Shown piece by piece: positions 22,348 to 33,520 of a stretch of 64,000 bases of DNA. A model generated the notes under the pieces. The model was not told where the DNA came from and did no database searches. It worked only from the letters and a program-made list of their open reading frames with translations. Origin of the DNA: Arachis hypogaea (Eukaryota > Streptophyta > Magnoliopsida > Fabales > Fabaceae); contig NC_092046.1 of NCBI RefSeq assembly GCF_003086295.3, forward strand, positions 101,349,363 through 101,413,362, in the 5' to 3' direction. Each line of letters starts with the position of its first letter. Positions within the stretch are counted from its first letter, which is position 1. A program made the position numbers and the translations under genes.

Positions 22348-24099
22348 TGATGACAAGTCCTCTTATGCTAGTTTTACAAGCATTTTTCATTAGTTTCATT
22401 AGGTTTTATGCACTTTCTTGCACAATAAGTAAGTAATTAGAGTGGATTTTCATGATTATTTTGAATCAATTAACCACCAATTATTTTACACAAAATCATA
22501 GGGTTTATGCTAGAATTAATTGATTTCATGAATGATGCAAAGACCTTGTGAATTTGGTGATACTTTGATTAGTTGTTTGATTGCTTGAAGGTGAAGAAAT
22601 GAAGAGATGAAGAAAGGAAGAATCAGGGAAGCGTTGCGTGCAAATGGTGAATGCCACGTTCAAAAATGGCTAGCGTTCACTTTGGAAGTGAACGTAGCAT
22701 TCAGTATTTCCACCTATTTCGTGGATTTTAGCTTGGGGGAGCAAAGGAATTGCCATCCGTACAAAAGGCAGCACTTAATAAAGGCTAGCGTTCAAAAGAA
22801 GTGAACGTGGCGCTCAACCAAGGGAGCGCTAGGGGCATCACTCGACCAAGGGAGCGCTAGGAAACATTCATATAATAAATGTAGCACTCGAAAAGAGAGC
22901 ACCCATGCAGAGAAGGTGCACACCAATTGGTGCAGTGTGGAAAGAGTGAATGTGCCGTTCACGAAGGCAACGCTAGGGGAGGCCAAATGCGCACCAAGGA
23001 AGCACACATGAAAAGTGAACGTGGAGTTCACTTTCCCAACGGAGTGCTTCACTGGGAGGGAACCAAATGCACCTGACCCATGCCACTTGAACCAAGCCAT
23101 CCGGATCCACTCTTCTTCAAGTCCAAAGCCAAAAGCCCATTCCAAGTGCTTAGTGACTAGAATAGAAAGTGTATAAATAGGAGCAAATTTGATTTGAAGA
23201 GAACCTTATTCATTTTTAGTTTTCTCACTTTTTAAATTTTCATTTGTTTTTAATTTGGGAATTGGGGATTAGATCTAAGTTCTCTTTGTTCATTTTCTTT
23301 CTTCTACAACTTCTATTTTTCTGTTTTGAGTCTTGAACTCAGATTGAAGAATCCCACTGCAATTCTTCATCTGAGAATCATCTTCTACTTGTCTTTTTAT
23401 AGCTTTAAGAATTGGGAATTGGATTTGAATCATCTTTTCTATTTTCATTTTCATTTCTTCTGCAACTTCTTTTCTGTTTTGTCAAGAGAGTAATTGAGAT
23501 ATAGATCTGCTTTCTGTTCTCATTACTCTTCTTCAATTTTCAATTTCTCTCTTAGAATTTCACAATTGAGCTAAGTTTTCTTGCTGTTTATTTCTTCAAG
23601 AAATTTTCCATTTCTATTTTGCTATTGAGCTGAATCTCTTCATCTCATAGCTCTCTGATTTACTTTAATTTACATTTTCTAGTCCAATTTGAATCCCAAC
23701 ACCGAAATCCCTTTACTCTTAATGCAATTTACATTTCTCAGCAATTTAGATTAGTAATTTAAGTTTCTTGTACTTTAAGTTTCAGTCATTTACCTTTCTT
23801 GCAATTTAAGTTTCGTCTCTTTTACTTTCTTGCTCTTTAAGTTTCTGTAATTTACTTCTTCTGCATTTTAAGATTCAGCCAATTTACCCCTCTCCCTTTT
23901 ATTTACTTGCAATTTAGCTTCTGTTAATCAATTTTCACTCAAATCATCAAATATTCACTTAACTAAATTCATCACCTAACTAAAATTGCTCAATCCATCA
24001 ATCCCTGTGGGATCGACCTCACTCTTGTGAGTTATTACTACTTGATGCAACCCGGTACACTTGCCGGTGACTTTGTGTGGAATCATTTTCCCCTTATAA
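22348..24099 (+). repeat. Element C, 3' LTR
   Basis: Mate of 5379-7134. The end has decayed from CATCA to TATAA. The border is set by the duplication ATATG at 24100-24104. Confidence 0.88.
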
Positions 24100-25319
24100 A
24101 TATGCATCCTTTATTTCAACTTTTTATTTCACGTTCTATTATGCACAAGTTTTTTTTTGTCTTTGTTAGCACAAGAGATGCATATGACTTAAAACAATGA
24201 ATGCATGAGCATTACCCAATTGCCAATTTTTCACAATGAGTTCCATGCCTCTATCACCAATGCTTTCCAATAATTCCCCCCACACTTAGAATATACACAC
24301 TAATTCACCCAAGCTAATCAAAGAGTAATTCAGAAACATCAATGGTTTTTCACTTAAGGGAGAATAATGTGCTAAATTCAGAACAAAAGGAAATGTATAG
24401 GCTTAACAGGGGTTCACAAAGGTGAATGCAAGGGTTGGCCATATAGGTTGTGAGTTCGACATCAAAGATGGCCTCAATCACGCTAAATGCATCCAAACAA
24501 CAAATACAGGATATAAAGAATCATGTAAATCAATGATCACAAAAAAAAAAGAGTATAATTGCACAAGAACAAACATTATGGTTGAAAACTGCAACCATCT
24601 ATTAGAGCTCAAATCTCACAAGGTATGTTGTTCTAGCTCTTTTCTATGTTCTACAAACAGGATACTTCAAGCAGGTTGAAAAACACAAGATTTTTCTTCA
24701 ATTTAATCAATGGTACACCCTAAGAAAGATTTCATGAAAATTCCTCGGTGTTTCACCAAACTTATTTACTTTATCATGCAACATGCAACTACTAACTACC
24801 ATATAACTATGAACAATAAAGAGACATATACAAACAAACTAACCAAAATTCAATAGAGATAAAGCCACTAACAGAGAAGAAAAAGAACTAAAAGAGTATT
24901 GCAAAGTGTTTTGAGAAAAGAATTTTTTTTACCCCCATGAAGTCATCGATCCTCCCCCATACTTAGTTCGTGCACGGTCCTCCATGCATGCTTACGATCC
25001 AGGAGAAACAAAATAACTTCAAGGGTCCACCTTCAGCCGCTGGTCTCGGAAATGGGTTGGTCACCTTCATCATTCTCTTCTCTAACTAGCTTGGATGAAG
25101 CCTCAGGAGTTGGGCCGGGGTCTCTTCCTTCTAACTTTGCTGCTATCCACTTGAAACATTTGCGCTCAACAGGCTCCATGTGGTGGATATCGTGCAAGAT
25201 GACTTGGAATAATTCCGGAAGAGACCGGAGAAACCTTAAAGAAGTTGATGAAGTTGGTAGACTTGATGGTGGTGCTGTGGGTACCTTCCTCTTGGAGACT
25301 GTCTTCTTTGATGATCCAT
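24100..25319 (-). mobile_element. Element B, 3' noncoding interior (right piece)
   Basis: Starts with the right copy of the duplication ATATG (24100-24104). It then continues the minus-strand interior of B toward ORF2. No clear coding frame; the frames at 24422-24679 and 25052-25339 on the plus strand show no known motif. Confidence 0.7.
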
Positions 25320-26167
25320 CTAATTCCCCATCAGAATGAACATGTTGTCTCTTGGAAACTCGAACATGACGTCTGTTGGTTGCCTCTCTACCTCCGCTGC
25401 TATTGCTAAGCGCATCACCATCGATGGAAATGGAATATTGATCTTTTTCTCCTCAATCAGTTTCCAAATTGATTTACGCATCAAGGTACAATGGCTATGT
25501 CCTTTCCTTCCATAATAGCCCAAAGTAGCAAAGCAGTTCTAAATCTGACATGAGTAGCATGGGTGCTTGGGATGATGTAGTTCCCCATAATCTGATGCCA
25601 TCTATGAGCCTCAGCATTCAAATCATAGTAAGCGATATTAGTGGGAACAGAATTCCTCCCCTTGTTATAGTCCCAAGTTGCACCAGGACAGCCAATTCTC
25701 TCAAGAATATGAGCCAAAGACATCCTCCCGTTGAACACATCCGCTTTGATCTTTGAATAATCATCCTTCTCAGGCAGAATGTGGGGGATATTCAGAATAG
25801 CCTTTAGAGATTTGTTAGATGTGTCCAATATCTTTCCCTGGAGGAATACTGACTCCTCTTCCCAAGCATGGTAGTTCGCATAGAATTCCCGCACCATGGA
25901 TTCATTAACTTCAATGGGTTCTTGTCCAAGAAATCCCCAATAAAGTGAGGCAATCCTTTCATGAATAATCGCCTTGTACTTGCTTGGAACCTTCAGTTTC
26001 CGCACCCAATGGATTGTTCGTTTCCCAATTGCTTCATATTAGACGTCGGCTCTTCGGTTAACCAAGGTAATCGGTTTGTCACCTCGGCGATGCCACCAAA
26101 TATCAGGAGTGCGAGCTGTTGGCTGCACAACCGGTGAAGTGACTGGTGCCTTACTCTTCTTTTGCAT
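25320..26167 (-). pseudogene. Element B ORF2, Transposase_32-like
   Basis: Starts at ATG 26167 (minus) with MQKKSKAPVTSPVVQPTART, directly after a splice-acceptor-like CAG|G. One in-frame TAA lies near 26042. The core then reads SLYWGFLGQEPIEVNESMVREFYANYHAW, a PGATWDYNKGRNSVP block and YIIPSTHATHVRF, and stops at 25481-25483. A shifted frame carries on to 25320. The order of blocks matches ORF2 in A, D and H. It is non-functional as it stands. Cell role unknown. Confidence 0.75.
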
Positions 26168-26898
26168 CCTGAAAATGAAAATAAAAGATTTTTGAGATCA
26201 TAGGGCAACAATAAAATAAAATTACTGAGGAAGCACTAATAAGGGTTGTCAATTGTTCACCTACAAGAAGTGGTAATCATATGTACAATGTTCTTGAGTT
26301 AAAGCCAAAAGATGTTTGATCAAGACATCATCAAAGGTTGAATATTTGTAAAGTGATTACTTAATCAAAAATTCTGCAATGAACAATGAAATTTTAATTC
26401 CACAAAGCACAATGCATTTGCGCCAAAATCACCCATCAACAAAGTACATAAGTCATGAAAGGGTTGGGTGTTTGGAACTTCAAGCATGCAAACAAGGAAA
26501 TTCATTGGTAAATTCACTTGATTGTCATCAAAAGTCATAATTGAAGTTGCACAAGTCATATACTATGCCTAAGAAGAGATAAATTGAATTCATATGATGG
26601 CCATGTCATATGAATCAACCAAAATGTTCATTGAGGCATTACATCAAACATGTGGTATACAATGTGCAAGCTTATCCTAATCGATGCTCAAATTCAGTCA
26701 TAATCAACCTAACAATCAAATATCAACACTTGCAATACAAAGAGAGACAAAGAAAAGCAATAAACTTAATCTAAGAAGCATGGAAAGAAAATAAGCACAA
26801 TTTCAAAAATCAACACAAAAAGAAAACAAGAACCTGAAAATTGATGGTTGAGAAAACAAGAATTAGGGAAGAAAAAACACCGGAGGAGTAAAACTCAC
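26168..26898 (-). promoter_or_regulatory. Putative leader intron before ORF2 of element B
   Basis: On the minus strand a donor CCG|GTGAGT (GTGAGT at 26898-26893) follows a CT-rich leader. A T-rich stretch of 730 nt follows and ends TTTTCATTTTCAG at 26169, one base before the ORF2 ATG. Donor, composition and acceptor all fit a plant 5'-leader intron. The splicing is predicted only. Confidence 0.55.
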
Positions 26899-27114
26899 CG
26901 GTGGTGAAGAAAGAAAAGAGCAGGAAAAGAGAGAAAGAAAGAGAGAAGTAAGAAAGAGAGAGAGACAGAGTATGAGAGAGAGATGGCGGCGGTGGCCGGC
27001 GGTAGGGTCGCCTAAGATGTTAGGCAGAGGTGGAGAGTAGCAGCATTAAAGAGAAGAAGGAAAGAAGGTAGCTGCTACTCAACAGGGGAGCGTGCCCTTT
27101 TATCGCCCAAAACG
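26899..27114 (-). promoter_or_regulatory. Putative internal promoter and CT-rich leader of ORF2, element B
   Basis: Read on the minus strand, GATAAAAGGGCACG (about 27106-27092) is TATA-like and comes directly after the palindrome cluster. A CT-rich tract follows (26925-26985, a GA microsatellite on the plus strand) with CCG-rich sequence, as in plant 5' leaders. Confidence 0.4.
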
Positions 27115-27376
27115 AGTCATGTGCGTACGCACAAAGACCTGTGCGCACGCACAGAAGGTAGAAATTAGAGGGGGTGCAAACGCATACAGCGTGCGATCAC
27201 TGCAAACAGAGAGTGTGAATTGAAGTGTGCGGACATACAGCTGGGCGCGCACAGAGGTTTTTTTTTTCTTTTTAGAATTGCTTGAGGTCAGAATCATGTG
27301 TGCGTGCGCACACAGGTCCGTGCGCACACACAGAAGCAAACATAGGGGGGTTTCACGCACACAACTCATGCTAACG
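27115..27376. repeat. CpG palindrome cluster inside element B (left piece)
   Basis: Words of the GTGCGTACGCAC type, e.g. the exact 12-mer at 27121-27132. The cluster is split by element D and resumes at 56460-56700. The same words are in the LTR of B. Confidence 0.8.
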
Positions 27377-27381
27377 CTCCC
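27377..27381. repeat. Target-site duplication of element D (left copy)
   Basis: CTCCC. The right copy is at 56455-56459. Confidence 0.9.
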
Positions 27382-27935
27382 TGATAAACCCCGTTTTTAG
27401 GGTTTATCTTGTGTTGAATTTAGAACATTTTATCAACCTTTTCTCACATTTATTCAATGAAATAGCATGGTTTTGTGATTCTTCCTTATTTTGTGCTTAA
27501 GTGTGAAACATGCTTTTAGACCTTTAATTTGATGATTTTAATTCACCTTTGATTCCACTAGATGCCTTGATTTGTTTGTTAAGTGATTTTAGGTTGAAAA
27601 GGCTAGGAATGAATCAAAGGAGTAAAGAGGAAAGCATGCAAAGTGGAGAACACATGGAAAAACCAAAGATTTGGTTGCGCTCATCCACGCGCACACATAA
27701 CAGACGCGCACACGTAGATCGTAAAAACCCCATGGACGGGCACGCGTGCTGTACGCGTACGCGTCGGTGCTGGCATGTGATTTTTAAGTGAAAACGTGCC
27801 CAGCGAATTCACAGAGGTTGTGGGGCCCAATCCAAACCAACGTTGGCGCCAAAATGCTTAAAATGACCAAGGATTGAAGGGGCATTCATGATGGATCTCA
27901 TTAGTTTAGTTAGATCTAGTTTACTGTTAGTTTTA
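27382..27935 (+). repeat. Element D, 5' LTR, truncated
   Basis: Matches the first about 555 bp of 54997-56454, up to GTTAGTTTTA. It then jumps to interior sequence shortly before ORF1. The rest of the LTR (about 900 bp) and the primer site are gone. It contains CTGTACGCGTACGCGTCG at 27749-27766, found unchanged inside D at 30061-30078. Confidence 0.88.
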
Positions 27936-28022
27936 AAATGATCCAAGCCTTGATTTGTCTTTTACTTGATTTTTAGCTTTTGTTATCTTTAGGATTTTGA
28001 TAGTTTTGTTTTTGCTTCCACT

Positions 28023-29423
28023 ATGAATTCTCATCCTTTTGGCTATGAATTTGGTTATAATGGTGTTGTAGGAAATGTGAACTTCAATGACCACATGTAT
28101 CAAGGATGGAACCAACAAAGATGGGAGGAGCCTTAAAGAATTGATCACTCCTATTGGTAACAACCTCCGGATACTCATAGGTATAATTCCCATCCTAATG
28201 CATGTCAATTCAATGGCTATGGTGAAACTTTTTGTGATAATCAACAACCACCATCATATGCCTATGAATCTTATCCTCAACATGAACCTCAACCATACTC
28301 ACAAGCCTTTCTTTACCAAACACCTTCCTATGACCCATATCCATCATATGACCAATCACCCCTACATTACCCCTGTGACCATTACGAGCAAGAACCCTTA
28401 GAACCACCACAACCCTATCATGACTACTACCAAGAACCACCTCCATACATACCATCTCCACACCCTTACCAAGAAGAACCACCTTCCTACTATGAATCCT
28501 TTCCCCAAAATGATGAACCCTCCTATCCACCCCAAGCTCTAGTAGATGATTTTCTCACTTTGCTACTTCAAGGACAAGCGGATATGCAAAGGAACACCCT
28601 AGAGTTTGTAACTAACTTGACCAAGGTAGTGCATGGTTTAGCCTACCAATGCTTGAACACTCAAGGTGCTTTCGTGACCACGTGTCAAAGATCACAAGAA
28701 AAGCAAAGCTTGGAAAAGAGATTGGAAAGTCCAGTGGAGAAGGAGGAGTTGGGTTGTGTATTGGAGCAATTGGAGGAGCTTACGATTATTGACGAAAAGG
28801 AAGACGTGGTTGAAGATTTAGGAGATGCGGAATCACCATGGGAGCCTCAACAACCTCCGGCACATATCAAAATTGAAGAATATGAAGAGGTTGATCAAGA
28901 GATGGATTCAATCATCAATGACTTTTTATCCAAAATTGAATCCTCTCCCATGGAATATGGAATTGAAGCTATGGAAGACAACTCAATGCCAAGTGATATT
29001 GTTGACCTTGTTGAAGACCCTTCCATTGAGTATGAAATTGATATTGAATTGGACTTCACACAACCTTCAAAGCTTGATTCAATTGATGATGAGGAGGAAT
29101 TGGAAGAAGTTGGCAAGCAAGAAGAAATTGAAAGAAGTTGTCAGGAGGTGGAAACAACTGAGGAAGAGCCTAAGGGAGTGGACCTCACATTGTCTAAGTG
29201 TGGGGAGGTTCCCCTCCCTAATGCACCATCCAACATGACAGTCAAGTGGGTAAAATTCTTTTCCTTAAGCTTCACTTTCTCACTTGAATATGGCTTGATT
29301 GAGACGGATGGGCAACTTAGAGCTCTTTGCGGAGTTAATAGTAAAAGGGAGTTATGTGGTGGTCGGAAGTTTGGTATTAGGCTCATTAATGTCGAATTTT
29401 CAAGGCATAGCGACCATGATTAG
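28023..29423 (+). pseudogene. Element D ORF1, Pro/Tyr-rich then acidic protein with two early stops
   Basis: Starts at ATG 28023 (MNSHPFGYEFG), like ORF1 of E. Two in-frame TAA codons (about 28135 and 28171) interrupt it. Otherwise the frame is open to 29421-29423. The first 170 residues are rich in Pro, Tyr, Gln and His (YPSYDQSPLHYP type). The second part is acidic (EDVVEDLGDAESPWEP, DDEEELEEVGKQEEIE) and ends with LIETDGQLRALCGVNSKRE, as in E. A third conserved block in other frames (to about 29700) shows that the C-terminus was once longer. It contains the word AAGTGTGGGGAGG at 29196-29208, a copy of the pre-LTR tract. No known domain recognised. Confidence 0.7.
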
Positions 29424-29754
29424 ACAAATGCTACTTTGTGTGGGTCTAGGAGGAGATTTTGGCTTACTAAGGAGATTTCTATGTATCAACCACCCAGATG
29501 GAAGAATCATGCCACTCAACTTGAGGACGGGTGTGAAAATAGGATATGGGATCCCGGATCACACTTTGAAGACCCGCTTTAGGAACTCCTATCTTGGGTG
29601 GAACTCCGCCCAAGCTTGGTGAAGACGGTTGGAATTTCTGACAACCTATTGTGGAGCAAAGATCCTTGGAGATTCAAGAATGAGTACAAACACAAGCCAC
29701 CTTGATGGAGAGCTTCCCAAATGTCCAACTTAAGGACATAAAATAAAAGTGATA

Positions 29755-29772
29755 GGTGAGAAACACCCCACC
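29755..29772 (+). other. Post-ORF1 hairpin, element D
   Basis: GGTGAG-AAACAC-CCCACC: a 6-bp stem with one A-C mismatch. Confidence 0.6.
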
Positions 29773-30044
29773 ATGGTAAACTCTTTCCACTCTCTTGTAG
29801 ATTTGATTTGATTAATAAGTGATTTGAGTTGCCATTGTAGGTAGTTTTTCCTTCATATAGTTGCTTTAATAACTTGGTTGCTCGTTGCTTGTGATGTAAG
29901 TTTCCCTTGATTGTACTTGAAAACTCTTCAAAAGCCAAAAATATTTTTTGTGATTTTGCATTTTTGGTTGATTTTGAGTTGTAGGTAGTGTTAGGGAGAT
30001 TTTAAGCTATTTTTAGTTGTTTCTGAAAAAAAAAAAGAGGAGCA

Positions 30045-30320
30045 GAGACGCGTACGCAAGCTGTACGCGTACGCGTCGATGAGTGGTTGCAGCTCCATAC
30101 ATGAATCCAGAGAGTTGGGCAAACCTTGCACAACCATTAAGCTTCTCGCACAAGCTGCATCCCACGCGGACGCGTACATGACACGTACGCGTTGATGCGT
30201 TGGTGCAGCACCCATACTTATGACTCGAGAGCTGCACCCATACTTATGACGCACCTGACGCTTCCGTGTCCTTCCTTTTTTCGCCCACCCACGCGCACAC
30301 GTACAAGATGCGTACGTGTG
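30045..30320. repeat. CpG palindrome array inside element D
   Basis: TACGCGTACGCG words, including an 18-mer (30061-30078) identical to one in the 5' LTR of D (27749-27766). It lies upstream of the ORF2 leader. Confidence 0.8.
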
Positions 30321-32232
30321 GATTCAAATTCATTAACCCCCAAGGGACGCGGAAGCCCTATCATTCGCGCAGCCTTTCCCCCCCAACGTTTCGCTTCTCC
30401 TTCATCCACCTCTCACTCACAGAACCTCCATTGCCACCTCAAGCTCTGCAACCACCACGACCCACCAACTCCGGCAACCCACCGCAACCGATTATAACCC
30501 CCTCTCTCCGTCTTCCCTCCCTCATTCTCTTTTTCCTTCTCTCGCTCTCAGCTGTACCCCCTTCTGCCTCGAACCATCACCGCCGTGACCACTACAGCCA
30601 CCGGCGAGCCCCTACCACCATCAACGACCCTTTCTCTTCTCTTTTCCTGTTCCACTCCCTTTCTACTCCGAGCATCACTCTGCCCCTGCACTACTCTCTG
30701 CTCTCTGCTTCTCTATTCCGTCGCCACCCTCTTAGCACCGCCGTGAGCTACGCCGCTACCACTACTGGGCGGCACTGCGCTCTTCTCGTCCCTGCTTCCA
30801 TTTTTTTTCCAGTTCCCTACTTTATCCTTCCTATAATAGGTTCCCTGCTTTCCCCTATCACTGGTTACTACTCTGTAATTAATTAGTTTTCCATGCTCAT
30901 TTTTGCTATTTGATTCTTTTTAGTTTAGGTTAGTTAGATATGCATGTTTTAGTTGATCCTAGGTGGTTAGGTAGCTAGGTTGTGGTTAGAAGATTTTCGG
31001 CTTGATAAGTGCTCTGTTCTTGTTACCTGAATGGCTGCATGTTACTTGCTTTGCTGAATAATATTGGTGATGATGTTGCTGCTATGTGTACCTCTTGCCA
31101 CTGCTGTGTTAGTTTTTGGTTTATATATCGTTTCACTGCTACCTTACTGAGTGATTTTACTTGATGTCGCCTAGACCATATGAACTTGTTGCTTGTTACA
31201 TGTTTGCTGGTTTCATATGTGTTACTTTGCTGCTTTTTGCTATCCGGGAACCCCCGAATTACTGCCGGAATGCTGCCAAAATTTCTGAAAATTGTATTGC
31301 TCTTAATCTTACAACCTAGGAATTGAACTTGACACTTTTAAATTTGAGATTTACTTGACTTACACCAAGTTCAACCCCTAGGCTACTTTGGTTAGCAATT
31401 CCGTTCTTTATTTTGATTCCTGTTGATAAGCATTGAAAAGAGTTAGTTCAAGGAATTCTTTGTCGGATTTCTGTGTCACCTAGTACCTTGTCTAACTCAT
31501 CAATTTGAACCTTCTTGTGTTTTTCCATTTCAACTTAAGTCAAATTCCTTGTGACTTCTTGGTCAAGGTTCAATTTTCCACTTACTTGTTTAATGAGGCC
31601 AAAGTTAACCTCACCATTTGATCTTAACTTGTGATTTTTCGTGACTAAGGTTCATTCATATGTAATAAGTGGTGCCTTCCACTAGTGTAACCCTTTTACT
31701 TTGAAATTGTTTTCACCTTGCTTTTGGTTACACCAAGTGCATGTATCATATCTTTCAACACCAATTATTACAAATTTAGTGACCTCATGCATTGTTGATG
31801 TCTTACTTTCCATTGTTTGCTCTATGCAATTCATATTTCATCATCAATGACTTGCATCATCCTCATAAATGTGAGTGTGCTTATTTTTCCATACTTTTTG
31901 AGTTTCTCTTGATTGAGCCAATAACCGTCATACCACTAATTTTTGAACTACTTTTCTCACTTCTAACTTACTTAACTTGCTGACTTTTCTTTTTAGTTTC
32001 AAATTAACCCTTTCACTATTCTTTTGGATATGACAATTATTGTGCTTAATGAACAAGCACTGTGCGACTATTGCTTGAATTTTTGGTTTATGGCTTTGAT
32101 TGAATTCTGATTTTTGCTGCTGGCACTCCAAGAGTTCTTTTCTTTTGACTCACTTCATGCATATGTCATTCTTTACTTTTTATTCCTCTACTTGGCTTAA
32201 TTGTTTATATCCTGTCATATTTGTTTTTCAGG
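30321..32232 (+). promoter_or_regulatory. Leader and acceptor-like end before ORF2, element D
   Basis: First a CT-rich, CCG/CCACC-rich stretch (about 30340-30790) like a plant 5' leader. Then about 1.3 kb of T-rich sequence that ends TTGTTTTTCAG|G at 32221-32232, directly before the ORF2 ATG. The acceptor is convincing, but the donor is not identified. A 206-codon frame at 30266-30886 is low-complexity and not believed. Confidence 0.45.
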
Positions 32233-33520
32233 ATGTCTGATAGAGGGAAAGCTAAGGTCACCTCTAGAAAGAGGAAAAAACCTCAATCCTCTGCTACTTC
32301 TCCTTTCACAGATTATGCTAAGAACCCCTTTTCGGAAAAGGACAAAGCAGACCAGCAACTGCCGCCTACCGATGCTCACAGGTTTCCTAACCTGTACTGC
32401 GAGCTCCGCTTCCTGACCTATCGGCCGAAGACCCTCAACATTGAAAAGAAATTGGCCATTTCCACTGACCTGAGGCAGTCCATTATGGCCCGTGTTGAGG
32501 GGATGGGTCTCGACTTTGTTGATAGGGAGCTGGGTAGGGTAAACACCTCATGGGTTTGGAAATTTTACTATAACTTTTTCAGATTTAAACTTGAGTCAAT
32601 TTACCTATGGGGCGGAAGGATATTGGTTACAGAGGCAGCTATTGAGGATGCACTCCACTGCCTACCTAAGACCAATGACACAGATGCATATGTACAAGCT
32701 AGAGTGGAGATGCATTGTATGACGTATAATTATGATGCCCTAAGGGATGTTGTTGCTACCACGGATGCCCCTTGGGTGATGGATGCTGATAATAGGAAAC
32801 CCAAGGGGATGTTATTTACTCATCTGACGAGGGAGGCTCGGACATAGCAGCAGATCCTCCCAGACTATGTCATGCCGACCACCCATTTTTCTGAGATTTT
32901 GGTGGACATGCTCGTCCTTATTAGTTGTATCATGGAGGGGAAGGAGGTATACTTCCCCCGATTGATCAGGAGATTCATGTGGCGAGGGCACGTCCGTGGC
33001 ACACTCCCATTCCCGACTTTGCTTACTGAGATAGTTGAGTGAGCCGGTGCTCGATGGGGAGCGGATGATGAGTCCCCACCCCCAGTCTACGAAAAGGAGG
33101 AAGTGATTCTGTGGGGAACATGGTTAATGAGAAGCCCACATCCTGGCGTCGCTCTAGAGCCAGAACCAGAGCAGCAGCGACACCTGGCCCATCATCTTCC
33201 TCAGCCGCAGCAAGTCCATCAGCACCAGCAGCACCGATAGCACCACCACCAGCGCCCCAGCTGACATATCTCTTGGTACAGCGTCTATTCCGCTTCATGG
33301 AGCGTAGTGAGCGCCGCATCATGTGACGTCTTGATAGAGTGGATCAGATGTTTGTAGCACTAGGCGTCGAGTTACCCCCTATTGCCGACCCTTCTTCTTC
33401 TTCGGAGGAGGGGCATGAGGAGGAGCAGGCTCAGCCAGAGGCACCCCCACAGACACAGGCTACCCTAGAGGTCACCGTCGTCACCGTCGGTGGAGTTGCC
33501 ATTTTGGGTGATGAGTTCGG
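32233..33520 (+). pseudogene. Element D ORF2, Transposase_32-like
   Basis: Starts at ATG 32233 (MSDRGKAKVTSRKRKK), a basic N-terminus. The core has GMGLDFVDRELGRVNTSWVWKFYYN (residues about 97-121), AIEDALHC, a TDAPWV block, then TAG 32845-32847, and goes on in frame with YVMPTTHFSEI and EGKEVYFPRLIRRFMWRG up to TGA about 33042. A shifted frame carries the tail: Ser/Ala/Pro-rich, then QLTYLLVQRLFRFMERSERRIM, then an acidic Glu/Gln/Pro-rich end near 33480. It is closely parallel to ORF2 of A. It has two stops and at least one frameshift. Function unknown; nothing indicates a DDE transposase despite the family name. Confidence 0.78.

Larger units (their letters stand above)
5379..24099 (+). mobile_element. 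Element C, Athila-like LTR retrotransposon carrying gag-pol remnants
   Basis: Complete element bounded by the target duplication ATATG (5374-5378 and 24100-24104). LTRs are 5379-7134 and 22348-24099 (1756 and 1752 bp). Both open TGATGACAAGTC; the 5' one ends ...CATCA, the 3' one ends in a decayed ...CTTATAA. Interior order: tRNA-Asp primer site, gag, protease, reverse transcriptase, RNase H, integrase, post-ORF hairpin, 3' noncoding part. Element E (13545-21544) is inserted in the 3' noncoding part. It is the only element here with polymerase genes, and all of them are broken. Confidence 0.9.

Noticed and set aside
25052..25339. Plus-strand 95-codon frame next to ORF2 of B
   Set aside because: It is on the opposite strand to the element's genes and has no recognisable motif or counterpart in A or D.
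30266..30886. 206-codon plus-strand frame in the leader of D
   Set aside because: It is Ser/Pro/Leu-rich low-complexity sequence from a CT-rich leader, starts within the palindrome array, and has no counterpart in E or B.
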